From Chloroflexota bacterium (GTDB taxonomy: Bacteria > Chloroflexota > Anaerolineae > Promineifilales > Promineifilaceae), in assembly GCA_024223125.1 (NCBI GenBank), contig JAAEOP010000283.1, positions 1 through 28,429 on the forward strand: a stretch of DNA of 28,429 nucleotides. Direction: 5' to 3'. The position numbers and the translations under genes are program-made. Each line of letters opens with the position of its first letter. Position 1 is the stretch's first letter. The notes beneath the pieces were generated by a model. The model did not search any database. It was not told the DNA's origin and saw nothing but the letters and a program-made list of their open reading frames with translations. Positions 16,901-24,813 of this stretch are shown one piece after another.

Positions 16901-17928
16901 AATTGATTGTGGGCAAACTCGGCCTTTAGTCGGACTTGTTCGCTGTTCCAGATGCTGTCCAGGTAACGGCCGTGTAAGATTTCTAATTCTTGGGTTCGCT
17001 GCTGTGTTTCTTTTAGTAAAAACAGATTACGCCATAAGGAGGCCAGATTTTGGGTAAACGTGCGCAGCATAATCAGGTATGCTTCGTTATCATCCATATG
17101 GCTGGCTGCGTCATTGACAATGATACCGCCTAGAATACGCTGACCTGCTTTTAAGATAATGGTAATAGAGGCAACATCTTGTTGATCTTCCCGATGGATG
17201 AAACGAATCGTCTCCCCTCCCTGGCTTAGGGCGCTGTTAAGCTGTTGGTTGATGGCAGATGGGGAAGACAAAGAAGGGGCCGTATTAACCCGTAAATGCC
17301 ATTGGTTAGACTCGCCATAAAACGTATACAAAGAGACATCGGCCAAATCCAGCGCCTGGCTAACTCCTTCAATGGCTTCATGCAGCAGCATGTTTTCTTC
17401 AGTGGCCCGGCTGAGACGGGCGTTTAGCTGCAAAATCTGGTTGAGATTTTCGTTTTGTTGGCGCTGTGCTTCATGAGAGACGATTTGCTGTTCTAATTGT
17501 CTATGCAGCGCATGTTGTAAAGCGGCTTGCGAACGTTCCTGAGTACGCTGCTGCAATAGTTCGCGGGCGCTGCCTAATGTTTCTAAAAACAGCAGGAGGA
17601 AGTTGTTGAAGGCAGGAGCTGTTAGAAGGTGGGAGGGTACGGCCGTCGTCAAAGTCCGCATCAACGCAGATCCAGTCAGCAGAGCCAATCCTTGTTCTGC
17701 CAGTTCCGTAGCTGCTATCGTCACATCCGCTTTTGTCTTTTGCCCACACACAAAAAGAGCCATCAAGTCAAAAAGTTGCTCGGCTACCTCTGGACCGCGG
17801 CGCGGCAAAATTAGCGCCCCACGATTATCAATCGCGCCGCGCACAAAAGTTTCCTGAAGAGCGTCCGTAACCGGCTGTCGCAATGCCTCCAATGAATCTA
17901 AATTGAGGAAATCATCTTGTTCCGTCAT
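13924..17928 (-). CDS. Soluble multi-GAF sensor histidine kinase
   Basis: A 1334-residue cytosolic histidine kinase. After a helical N-terminus (1-175, with a glutamine-rich coiled coil) come about five GAF-type regions, at roughly 175-330, 420-580, 590-745, 755-905 and 925-1070, by my reading. The clearest is the second (YYVGLFLVNK ... LALPLRTRERTIGALTVQS). A coiled coil then leads to DHp with His1100 in NMSHELRTPLNSIIGF. The ATPase has Asn1219 in LSNAAKYTPEG, Asp1247 in QDSGIGIAEAD and GTGLGMPITK. No membrane helix or C-terminal receiver is present. The ATG lacks a Shine-Dalgarno sequence and follows the methyltransferase by 34 bp. It probably senses small molecules or partner proteins and may phosphorylate the receiver encoded at 21.2-21.7 kb or that of the hybrid kinase (inference). 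Confidence 0.93.
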   Translation of the reverse strand: MTEQDDFLNLDSLEALRQPVTDALQETFVRGAIDNRGALILPRRGPEVAEQLFDLMALFVCGQKTKADVTIAATELAEQGLALLTGSALMRTLTTAVPSHLLTAPAFNNFLLLFLETLGSARELLQQRTQERSQAALQHALHRQLEQQIVSHEAQRQQNENLNQILQLNARLSRATEENMLLHEAIEGVSQALDLADVSLYTFYGESNQWHLRVNTAPSLSSPSAINQQLNSALSQGGETIRFIHREDQQDVASITIILKAGQRILGGIIVNDAASHMDDNEAYLIMLRTFTQNLASLWRNLFLLKETQQRTQELEILHGRYLDSIWNSEQVRLKAEFAHNQLHIQRNHLLTVDKTQNEIPLHVGDYPLGQVQLPDHLLLGREDQEFINALVREMGSALNNAQFLQTAHSYSNQLSVAADVSHAATTILDQDKLIEEVVELIRSRFNFYYVGLFLVNKAENKAVLQAGTGEAGRQMVAQNYYLAIDENSMIGTASATGEARVEQDIQATAFTRNPHLPQTRAELALPLRTRERTIGALTVQSTAINAFSQESVTVFQSLADQLAVAIENTGLFAQTQQNLIESNRLFAASRRITVATKATDVYQELVDFAADSQLVDLAQVLVPDVNSPDYLVSPAFWSRLGIKNNPQGRFSRDQMPFSEKLLANEIIRLKDGQTDPNVDPVTQRLFTRNNIRAATLVPIYTENRWLGTLALDRVTAVPLTDKELQPFITLADQAATILANQQLLQQTKTLYKIGRMLDQAITHENLLQIAVREVSGYIGAVHCRFVLYDHLNGHGFVAAESDNPHILDDIQFPLNNNFVYTFLAEKHEPLLLTLDSDDLAEEIKQQYLTPFDSDVSLLVPAFNQQELMGFLAIESHRSTRPFTANNIIFAQTVVDQVVTQIENINLLDEALQRAQELITLNQIQTTISHVLSSQQLARTTYKQVGRLLDNTVFTLAQYDAVSQFYEPLLHIVNGIEVKTAARTLHSDEPLYQLLQNDRPQTIDGSAVFMPETEDYITQLPQSSLSIPMQREDQITGLIYLQSYQPHAYQEQDMQLLRSIATQTNLALANASLFERIQVHNEELMQLDQLKNQFLANMSHELRTPLNSIIGFSRIILKGIDGPLTAEQEEDLTSIYQNGQHLLNLINEILDMAKIEAGKMTLTFEEIDIAQAVETVQATVRGLINLDKVDLIWNIDSNLPAIEADPIRLRQILLNLLSNAAKYTPEGKIRLHIKQEGEQQILISVQDSGIGIAEADFDKIFAAFEQADSSMTRAVGGTGLGMPITKWLVEMHQGHIYFESELNKGTTFYILLPIHLNHSLLLRPKNYLLLNDND

Positions 17929-17962
17929 CTAATATAGATATTAAGATTGGGTAACTGAGTAA

Positions 17963-18790
17963 TTACCCAAGTTGCTTTGTGACAAAAGCAGCATAAAAGG
18001 CCAGTTGAATGCCAGCCTGATCCTCTGCGCTAATAAAATCTTCCGGTAGGCCTAAAAATTGGACAATAGGTATAACGTCCTCAATCTGCCACGGCGCCAT
18101 CAGCGAAATACATTTTTGCAGTGTGTAAAGTTGAATGGGCAAGCCTGCCGAGCGAGCCAATTGAAAAAAATCATCATACGCTTGGGGTATTTCTTTGTCT
18201 CCGCGAGTTTGAAACACCACAAAAATCTTTGACCCTGGTGATGCCCATTGGTAAAGCTGGTGAGCCAACTGCCTATTATCTTCTTCCGAAAAGAACAAGA
18301 GTAGCCCATTTAAGCCTATAGCAATTCGTTCTTGCGGATTGAGGCACGCTCTTACTTCTGATGAATACAAGATTTTGTCTATTTCACGGACATTGCCCTG
18401 TATGTATTGAATGTTTTCCTGATCGGCAAACAAGCTTTGCCCATATCTAACGGCAACCGGATTAATGTCACTGTAGACGATGTGAGCATCGGGGGCAAAA
18501 GCGTGAATGTGATCTTCAGATGGCATTCCCGAACCCAAATCTAAAAACTGCCGGAAACCGGCCTGATGGAGTTGTCTGGTTGCTTCTTGTACAAATGCCC
18601 GTCGCAGCCGCACCCATTTGCCCAACGACGGTATTATCTGCAATATCTGTGCTGTTGCCTGCCGGTCTGACTCAAAGTTGGCAGACCCTCCAGCCAGATA
18701 ATCAAAAATGCGGGCGACATTTGGCAGGGAGGTATCCAGAAAAACTGAACTGTCTGGGGTGGTTTGGAGACGATTGTTTTTTTCAGACAT
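17963..18790 (-). CDS. SAM-dependent methyltransferase, PF04672 type
   Basis: S-adenosylmethionine-dependent methyltransferase family best known from actinobacteria (PF04672, Methyltransf_19). 275 residues. The family signature PNVARIFDYLAGGSANFESDR (about residues 23-43) opens the protein. The SAM-binding motif I is QFLDLGSGMP (81-90), with the acidic residue in VYSDINPVAV next. The start is ATG 18790, with GGAGG exactly 5 nt upstream; a TTG at 18805 lies within that ribosome-binding site. It lies 20 bp after the GAF sensor and 34 bp before the large kinase, so it is surely co-transcribed with them. The substrate is unknown; protein or small-molecule methylation in the signalling pathway is possible. 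Confidence 0.9.
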   Translation of the reverse strand: MSEKNNRLQTTPDSSVFLDTSLPNVARIFDYLAGGSANFESDRQATAQILQIIPSLGKWVRLRRAFVQEATRQLHQAGFRQFLDLGSGMPSEDHIHAFAPDAHIVYSDINPVAVRYGQSLFADQENIQYIQGNVREIDKILYSSEVRACLNPQERIAIGLNGLLLFFSEEDNRQLAHQLYQWASPGSKIFVVFQTRGDKEIPQAYDDFFQLARSAGLPIQLYTLQKCISLMAPWQIEDVIPIVQFLGLPEDFISAEDQAGIQLAFYAAFVTKQLG

Positions 18791-18810
18791 AGGTTCCTCC
18801 AACAAAAATG

Positions 18811-21126
18811 TTAACGGCCGAGTTGAAGTGATACGGCTGCGCCATCTAAATGTTCTGAAAGAGCGCGCAATCCGACGTTGACAATTTCTTCCACGTCTGC
18901 TATTTGGTGGAGTTGGGCGCTGATTTGGGCTAGGGTTTCTTGCCGTTGGGCACGAGCTTCTACACGAGCCAGCAGTCGGGCATTTTCAATAGCAATACCT
19001 AACTGATCGCACAGGGTTTGTAGAACTTGAATCATTTCCTCGGTGAATAAATTGGGCGTTGCGCTTTGTACAGTTAAGGCGCCAATGACGCGGCCGCGTA
19101 CACGCAAGGGTAGAGCTAACTCTGATTTTGTCTCTGGTAAATAGGGGTTAGGTAGCCACTCTTCATCCTGAGAAACATCCTGAATTATGCGTGGTGCGCC
19201 GTCGCCGGTGGCCTCGCCAATGAGTGATTTTTCACCCACAGCCAGCCACCATTTTTCTTGAATCTGTTTTTGCCCAGCTGTGCCGGTGCCGGCGACTAAA
19301 GTAGCTTTGCTGGTTTCGGTGTCAACCAAAAATAAACCGACGTAGTAAAGAGCAAAGCGTTCTTTTATGAGGTCAACAGCTTCCTGGACAAGTTGATTTA
19401 ATTCCAGAACGCTGGCAGCGGCGGCGGCTACTTCAGCGGCCGTTTGCAGTTGAATGCGTTGTTTGAATTGGGCTTCCAGGGCAACCTGAATTTCATCAAA
19501 TTGAATGAAATTGCTAATGGTGCTGCTGAGAGGACCAACAATTATTTTGAGGAGTTCGATGTCGGATTGTTGGAAGGAATCATCATTTTCGACGGCCAGG
19601 ACGCCAATCAGTTCACCGGAGACAATCATGGGCAGCCCTAACCAGGCGGCCTGGTCTTCGCCAACGACGAGGGTTCGCAGTTTTTGGTGCAGTTCTTCAT
19701 CTTCCTTGCCTACATGAAGCAGTTCACGGGTTTGCACAACGTGACCGCTAAAGCCTTGATCTGTGGGCAGGGGAGGAATGCCTGTAAGGTCTACTTCTTG
19801 GCCGTATTCATAGCCGTACAGCCAATTCATTTTATTGTTTTTTTGGTCTAGAAGGGAGATGGACATGCCTGTGGCCGGAATGAGGGCCATGATTTCGCGT
19901 CGGGCGCCTTCGAATATCTCTTTTAGATTGGAAGCGTGAGAGAGAACCAAACTCGTGCGGTTGATGGTGCTGAGTTGGGCAACTTTTACCTGGGCGTCTG
20001 AGGTGAGGGCGGCGTTGGTTAGGGATACGGCCGTTTGGTTAGCCATCGTTTGCGCCAATTGTAATTCATCTGGTTGAAAAGTGGGCTGGTCTTGTTGACG
20101 AAAGAGCCAGATCAATCCTTTGCCCTCGGCTCCCAACATCATAGGGATTTCAGCGCAGATGGCAGCGCTGTATTGAGGGAATAGTTCAGCCACGGCCGTG
20201 GCCGCAGTCGTTTCTTCTCGATAATAAATTTTTGGAGTACCAGAAAGCAAAACTTGTTGAGATTGTTTGTAACGGCCGAGATCATAACTAACTGTGCTCC
20301 AGGAAAATACGCCTGAACTACTGGGGGACACATCTTGATTGTAACCAATCTGAATGGTGGCATAGTTTTGAGCGACGTCATAGCTGAGTATCAAACAATG
20401 GTTAGCCTTCAATTCAAAGGATAATGTGCGTGCTGCTCGACGATATACTTCGCCTGTGTCCAGAGTTTTAGCTAATAGCAGATTGAAATGATACAGGGTT
20501 TGAACTTCGCTTAAAGCTGTTTCGGTGCGAGCATAAAGCTGCTGAGAGTCAACCGCCAGGGCATTGGCTCTAGCCGACTCAGCTTGTAATTCTCTTGCAG
20601 TGACCCAGATAGTGACGCCGATACCCATTGTGACGAGGAGAAATAAGGCAAAATCTGGGGCAGTGATGTGGGGGGACACGGCCGTTAACACCCCAATCGC
20701 CACTACATTGACGGCCGCATAAATCATACTGGCACGCACCGAATCCAGAGCCGCCATCGCCACTACAGGAATAAGCATTAGATAAAGGAGGCCGGTTTCA
20801 TTGTCGTAACCGTTTAGCAGCAGGAGAAAAAAGAGAATGATGAGGGTGATGGCGAAACCGTGAGCGGCCAACCGGATACGGCCGTGATAAATTAGATACA
20901 AACAGACAGTGCCAAAAATCAATGTAGCCACAAATTGAAAGATAACGGGCACATAATGAGCGGCCGTGTCCCCGGGCATAAATCCCAATACGCTCATAAC
21001 CATTCTGGCCAGGCTCATGCCGACCAGGAGAATAACAAGCCATTGCAGCAGATGACCTTTGCGTATTTCGTCAGGGTGGGTCACTTGAATCTGCAAAAAC
21101 CGGGGCAGGTTAGCTGATGAAGTCAT
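18811..21126 (-). CDS. Membrane sensor with three GAF domains, no kinase
   Basis: 771 residues. Six hydrophobic helices span about residues 25-175, then a coiled region and three GAF-type domains (about 205-375, 385-545 and 555-725). The last one is strikingly similar to a GAF of the large kinase (YYVGLFLVDTETSKATL ... LALPLRVRGRVIGALTVQS). The protein ends about 40 residues after the last GAF with DGAAVSLQLGR, without DHp, ATPase, GGDEF or other output domain. It probably transmits through protein contact, perhaps to the soluble kinase in the same operon. The start ATG 21126 has only a weak AAAGAT upstream; an overlapping small ORF may couple its translation. Confidence 0.88.
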   Translation of the reverse strand: MTSSANLPRFLQIQVTHPDEIRKGHLLQWLVILLVGMSLARMVMSVLGFMPGDTAAHYVPVIFQFVATLIFGTVCLYLIYHGRIRLAAHGFAITLIILFFLLLLNGYDNETGLLYLMLIPVVAMAALDSVRASMIYAAVNVVAIGVLTAVSPHITAPDFALFLLVTMGIGVTIWVTARELQAESARANALAVDSQQLYARTETALSEVQTLYHFNLLLAKTLDTGEVYRRAARTLSFELKANHCLILSYDVAQNYATIQIGYNQDVSPSSSGVFSWSTVSYDLGRYKQSQQVLLSGTPKIYYREETTAATAVAELFPQYSAAICAEIPMMLGAEGKGLIWLFRQQDQPTFQPDELQLAQTMANQTAVSLTNAALTSDAQVKVAQLSTINRTSLVLSHASNLKEIFEGARREIMALIPATGMSISLLDQKNNKMNWLYGYEYGQEVDLTGIPPLPTDQGFSGHVVQTRELLHVGKEDEELHQKLRTLVVGEDQAAWLGLPMIVSGELIGVLAVENDDSFQQSDIELLKIIVGPLSSTISNFIQFDEIQVALEAQFKQRIQLQTAAEVAAAAASVLELNQLVQEAVDLIKERFALYYVGLFLVDTETSKATLVAGTGTAGQKQIQEKWWLAVGEKSLIGEATGDGAPRIIQDVSQDEEWLPNPYLPETKSELALPLRVRGRVIGALTVQSATPNLFTEEMIQVLQTLCDQLGIAIENARLLARVEARAQRQETLAQISAQLHQIADVEEIVNVGLRALSEHLDGAAVSLQLGR

Positions 21127-21214
21127 GTTCTGTTATCTTTTGAGGAATGCTGTTGGCATCCAGACTTATACGACAAACAGTGGCGGCTCCCACCTGCATG
21201 GCGTCGTCAATCAT
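21110..21214 (-). CDS. Candidate 34-residue small ORF bridging receiver and sensor
   Basis: A frame from ATG 21214 to TAA 21110 begins MIDDAMQVGAATVC. It fills the whole gap between the receiver gene and the sensor and overlaps the first 17 bases of the latter. No ribosome-binding site is evident and no family is recognised. It may be a remnant, such as a frameshifted continuation of the receiver gene, or a coupling ORF. Little supports true expression. Confidence 0.2.
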   Translation of the reverse strand: MIDDAMQVGAATVCRISLDANSIPQKITEHDFIS

Positions 21215-21215
21215 T

Positions 21216-21653
21216 TCAAATGCCAAGATCCCATACTTGTTCCCCACTTAGTATCTGGCGAATTTGCTCTGGGAAACGATCCGCATCCAGGGGTTTAGAT
21301 AAGAAACCATCAAACCCTGCTTCTTTGGCTCGTTGCAGTTCAGCGCTGCTGCCATGGGCTGTCACAACAACGACCAATGTTTCCTTCAATCGTTGATCGT
21401 TGCGAATCTGTTGCAAGGCTTCATAACCATCCTCATGCGGCAGACGTAAGTCCATCAACACCAGATCAACTTGTGGCATGGTGTTGGCAAAATCAACCAC
21501 ACCCCAACCGGTTGTTTTCCATTCACATTTTTGTACGCCCATAAAGGCCAGTAACCGGGCAATTAGCACGAAGTTAGAAACATTGTCTTCCACAACAAGT
21601 ATGTGGGTTTCTTTGGGGTTGATAGGTTGTCGTTTCACAGTTGTTTCAGTCAT
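21216..21653 (-). CDS. Single-domain response regulator (receiver)
   Basis: Stand-alone receiver of 145 residues: VVEDNVSN with the acidic pocket, phospho-acceptor Asp68 in LVLMDLRLPH and Lys120 in FLSKPLDAD. There is no output domain. It is the first gene of the minus-strand block running to the large kinase, and its likely role is phosphotransfer or allosteric control in that pathway. The start ATG 21653 has only a weak GAG nearby. A promoter candidate lies about 45 bp upstream. Confidence 0.92.
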   Translation of the reverse strand: MTETTVKRQPINPKETHILVVEDNVSNFVLIARLLAFMGVQKCEWKTTGWGVVDFANTMPQVDLVLMDLRLPHEDGYEALQQIRNDQRLKETLVVVVTAHGSSAELQRAKEAGFDGFLSKPLDADRFPEQIRQILSGEQVWDLGI

Positions 21654-21696
21654 AAAATCAACTCGCTATGTGTAGCGTCTCACTTTTCTCCCGCGC

Positions 21697-21726
21697 ATTG
21701 TATCTCTAAACTGTATAGCTAAACAA
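21697..21726 (-). promoter_or_regulatory. Candidate promoter of the signalling operon
   Basis: On the minus strand TTGTTT (21726-21721) and TACAAT (21702-21697) are 18 bp apart. A start near 21690 would leave a leader of about 37 nt before the receiver gene. No other promoter-like pair was seen between the operon and the amylase gene. Confidence 0.4.
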
Positions 21727-21825
21727 CCGCCATGCCGTTAAGGAGACGGGAAAATAGTCATAGGAAATATGGGTCATTATCTCCATTTTACCCGATTGCA
21801 CGTTGTTGGATACAGAACAGTGGTA

Positions 21826-23280
21826 CTAATTTGCCCAGACACGGCCGCTACGGCCGTTTAGCACATATTCGTGCCCACCTGAAAAAACGCTGCCTTCGTT
21901 TACCAATTGTTCAACCAACTGCTGTTCAAAGGCCGGTGGGCAGATGATGGTTTCTGGATGGGAGGCGGTGTTAAAAGCAACAACGGCCATTTGTCCCTGA
22001 TATTGTCGTTGGTACATTACCACATGCTCGTTGCTGTAAATAAGATGGAAATTGCCCCGCCGTAAAGCGGGCAGTTTGTGGCGTAGTTGGATACATTGCT
22101 GGGTGTAATTGCGTAATTCATCGTTCCACAAAGTCTTATCTTGCCAGGGAAAAGCGCGGCGACAGTCAGGATCGTGGTGGCCTTCCAAACCAATTTCATC
22201 CCCATAATAGATGTTGGGTGCGCCGGGAATTGTCATCTGGCAAAGAATCATTTGTTTGACGGCCGTTACATCTCCACGAGCAATCGTCATCAGGCGCGGC
22301 GTATCATGGCTGCCCAGCATATTCATTTGCGAGAGTACAATGTCTGGATCATATAAATGGTTGAAAATACGGTCTAATTCAGTTCCAAAGCGGGCTGCGT
22401 TTAATGGTTGAATAATTCCATAGCCAGAGCGTTCTGTGTCGGTCTGGTCCATGTTGTCGCCAACAAAAAAGCCAAAGGCCGCCCGCGTAAATAGATAATT
22501 CATCTGCCCGTCAAATTGGTCGCCTTGCAGCCAACGATGAGCTTCCCTCCACAGTTCGCCCACAATATAAGCATCGGGGTTAACAGCTTTGCAGCGCTGC
22601 CGGAACTCTTGCCAAAACGTATCATCATCAATTTCATTGGGCACGTCCAGCCGCCAGCCATCAATTCCTTGTTCAAGCCAATGGACGCCAACATTCCATA
22701 AGAATTCACGCACGGCCGTTGTCTCCGTATTCAACTTCGGCAGCGAATGTATTCCCCACCAGGCTGCATAATTAGGTTGATGTTGCAAATCAAAGGCATT
22801 GACCGGCCAATCATAGACATGAAACCAGTCGACGTATGGAGATTCTTGACCACATTCCAGCAAATGGTTAAATTGGAAAAAGCCACGGCTGGCATGATTA
22901 AACACACCGTCTAATATGACCCGTATATCTTTTTTGTGGGCGGCTTGTAAGAATGTTTGGAATGCTTTATTCCCCCCTAAAATGGGATCAACGGTGTAAT
23001 AATCATGCGTATGGTAACGATGATTAGAGGCAGAGGAAAAAATGGGGTTTAGATAGATAGCGTTGACGCCCAACTCTTGGAGATAATCTAATTTATCCAT
23101 TGCGCCTAACAAATCGCCCCCTTGAAATGCATAAAATGTAGGCACATCTCCCCATGCTTGTAAATTGGACGGTTTGGGCAAGTATCCATTTTGTCCAAAA
23201 TGATTGCTTTTGGCAAAACGATCAGGGAATATCTGGTAGAAAATGGCATCTTTTACCCATGCCGGGGTTTGTATGGTCAT
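21826..23280 (-). CDS. GH13 alpha-amylase-family glycoside hydrolase
   Basis: Cytoplasmic alpha-glucan hydrolase of the neopullulanase/cyclomaltodextrinase-like GH13 group, 484 residues, with no signal peptide. The barrel starts at WVKDAIFYQIFPDRF. Conserved regions are DGVFNH (124-129), GWRLDVPNE with nucleophile Asp212, VGELW with acid/base Glu242, and LGSHDTPR with Asp326. The N-terminal carbohydrate-binding domain common in neopullulanases is absent. The C-terminal beta domain ends VLNGRSGRVWAN. AGGAG lies 10 nt upstream of ATG 23280. Two overlapping copies of the CGGCCG palindrome encode the NGRSGRV end. It is divergent from folE2. Confidence 0.93.
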   Translation of the reverse strand: MTIQTPAWVKDAIFYQIFPDRFAKSNHFGQNGYLPKPSNLQAWGDVPTFYAFQGGDLLGAMDKLDYLQELGVNAIYLNPIFSSASNHRYHTHDYYTVDPILGGNKAFQTFLQAAHKKDIRVILDGVFNHASRGFFQFNHLLECGQESPYVDWFHVYDWPVNAFDLQHQPNYAAWWGIHSLPKLNTETTAVREFLWNVGVHWLEQGIDGWRLDVPNEIDDDTFWQEFRQRCKAVNPDAYIVGELWREAHRWLQGDQFDGQMNYLFTRAAFGFFVGDNMDQTDTERSGYGIIQPLNAARFGTELDRIFNHLYDPDIVLSQMNMLGSHDTPRLMTIARGDVTAVKQMILCQMTIPGAPNIYYGDEIGLEGHHDPDCRRAFPWQDKTLWNDELRNYTQQCIQLRHKLPALRRGNFHLIYSNEHVVMYQRQYQGQMAVVAFNTASHPETIICPPAFEQQLVEQLVNEGSVFSGGHEYVLNGRSGRVWAN

Positions 23281-23533
23281 GAAATAGTGTCTCCTAAACG
23301 GCCGTCATTCTAACCAATAATACTTTCTATCAAACTTATCCTGATGAGGACAGCTTGGTTCATCATTTTACTGAACTTGAAAAATTTAGGCATACACTAA
23401 CTTGAACCATTCCCATCTTGCCGTAAGAATTCCGGTATATACAAACTCTAGTAAAAACAATGACACTTGGTGTTTTAACTAAAGTGACTGCTCCACCCTT
23501 GCTATTTATATAGTAATTTCAGGGAGAAAAATT

Positions 23534-24601
23534 ATGAATAACGCAACAAATAGAAATGGCTTCACCGTGAGTCTGAATGGAAACGGCCACCAGCAAAATA
23601 TAAATGGTCTGAATGGTTCAAATGGACACACGATCGTCCCGATTATTGATGAAACGGCCGTAAACCAACGTCGTGTCAAAGATTTACAGCCGGTGTATGA
23701 CGCCGATTTCAAAGTGACGCCAGCTTATAAAGCCCACTTACCAGATATGCAAAACAGTAGGGCGAACACGGGTTCGGCCGTGACCATTCAACATGTAGGT
23801 ATTCACAACTTCAAAATTCCCATGCGCGTGATGACCCGCGATGACGGAAGCCAACAAGTTCACTGCTCCGTCACCGGCACAGTTTCTCTGGATGCCTTCA
23901 AAAAAGGCATCAACATGAGCCGCATCATGCGCACCTTTTACGAATACGATGAAAGCGAACTGACGCCACAGACATTGCAGAATGTGGTCTACAGCTATCT
24001 GGAAAATTTGGAAAGTGCCTCGGCTCGCATAGCCATCGCTTTTGATTATCCCTTACTTCAAGATAGCCTACGCAGTAGGTTGGCTGGCTATCAATATTAT
24101 CCCGTCGTGTTGGAAACGATGGTCACGGCCGATAACAACATTCGCCAAATGATCCACCTGGACTTCATCTATTCTTCTGCTTGCCCGTGCAGTTATGAGT
24201 TGAGTGTTCATGCCAATTTGGTGCGAGGCGTGGCGGCCGTGCCCCACAGCCAGCGCTCAGTGGCCAAGATTTCTGTGGAATATGGCGGCGACTTTTGGAT
24301 TGAAGACCTAGTAGATGTGGCTCGTAGTACATTGCAAACGGAAACACAAGTCATGGTCAAACGGGAAGATGAACAGGCATTTGCCGAACTGAACGCCGCC
24401 AATTTGAAATTTGTAGAAGATGCTGTCCGTTTGCTGTATGAAGGTTTGGATGCCGACGGCCGTATTACTGACTTCCGTATTTTTGCCGCGCACAAAGAAT
24501 CATTACATTCCCATGATGCCATCAGTGTTTTGGTAAAAGGTGTTCAAGGCGGGTTTGACGCTTACCTGGAGCCATTCACCTACCGTTCGATGCCCACTTA
24601 A
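23534..24601 (+). CDS. folE2: GTP cyclohydrolase FolE2 (GCYH-IB)
   Basis: Type IB GTP cyclohydrolase (PF02649), producing dihydroneopterin triphosphate for folate and queuosine. It is the metal-flexible alternative to zinc-dependent FolE. 355 residues. Diagnostic segments are SSACPCSYEL (metal-binding Cys217 region), PHSQRSVAK and the C-terminal AAHKESLHSHDA. The start ATG 23534 follows GGGAGA. The first ~60 residues are an unusual low-complexity extension rich in Asn and Gly (NGNGHQQNINGLNGSNGH); the family core starts near residue 80. No Zur-type box was seen in the 250-bp leader. A small palindrome ACACTTGGTGT is at 23463-23473. An archaeal-like MptA function is possible but less likely in this context. 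Confidence 0.9.
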   Translation: MNNATNRNGFTVSLNGNGHQQNINGLNGSNGHTIVPIIDETAVNQRRVKDLQPVYDADFKVTPAYKAHLPDMQNSRANTGSAVTIQHVGIHNFKIPMRVMTRDDGSQQVHCSVTGTVSLDAFKKGINMSRIMRTFYEYDESELTPQTLQNVVYSYLENLESASARIAIAFDYPLLQDSLRSRLAGYQYYPVVLETMVTADNNIRQMIHLDFIYSSACPCSYELSVHANLVRGVAAVPHSQRSVAKISVEYGGDFWIEDLVDVARSTLQTETQVMVKREDEQAFAELNAANLKFVEDAVRLLYEGLDADGRITDFRIFAAHKESLHSHDAISVLVKGVQGGFDAYLEPFTYRSMPT

Positions 24602-24702
24602 AATCGCAACTCCCATTGTGTCAATATAGAGTGAGACACTTCACACTCAGAAATTAGTGTAGAATTCGAGGGCGAAGAGGAACATCACCTTTATAGCAGT
24701 TG

Positions 24703-24813
24703 CTATTGTTTATCTTTGGTGGTCTGAGCAATTCGCTGTATCTGCTAGTCCGAGATGGTTAACTGAATTTCATCAGAGATGAAACGAAACTCTGCTTCAA
24801 TATCTCTCTGGAA
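24703..24813 (-). pseudogene. Out-of-frame coding remnant after the PKD protein
   Basis: In the frame shifted by one base from the preceding gene, a coherent peptide can be read: QRDIEAEFRFISDEIQ, LTISD, then TAG (24747-24745), and further QIQRIAQTTKDKQ up to TAG 24705-24703. Its composition looks coding. It may be the lost end of another accessory gene, or of the PKD protein after a one-base change in the T-run opposite 24812-24816. I do not recognise the family. Confidence 0.35.

Noticed and set aside
23281..23533. Zur box or zinc-responsive site before folE2
   Set aside because: FolE2 genes are often zinc-regulated, so I searched this leader by eye, but no AT-rich Zur-type palindrome is visible. 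The small ACACTTGGTGT palindrome is too short to assign.
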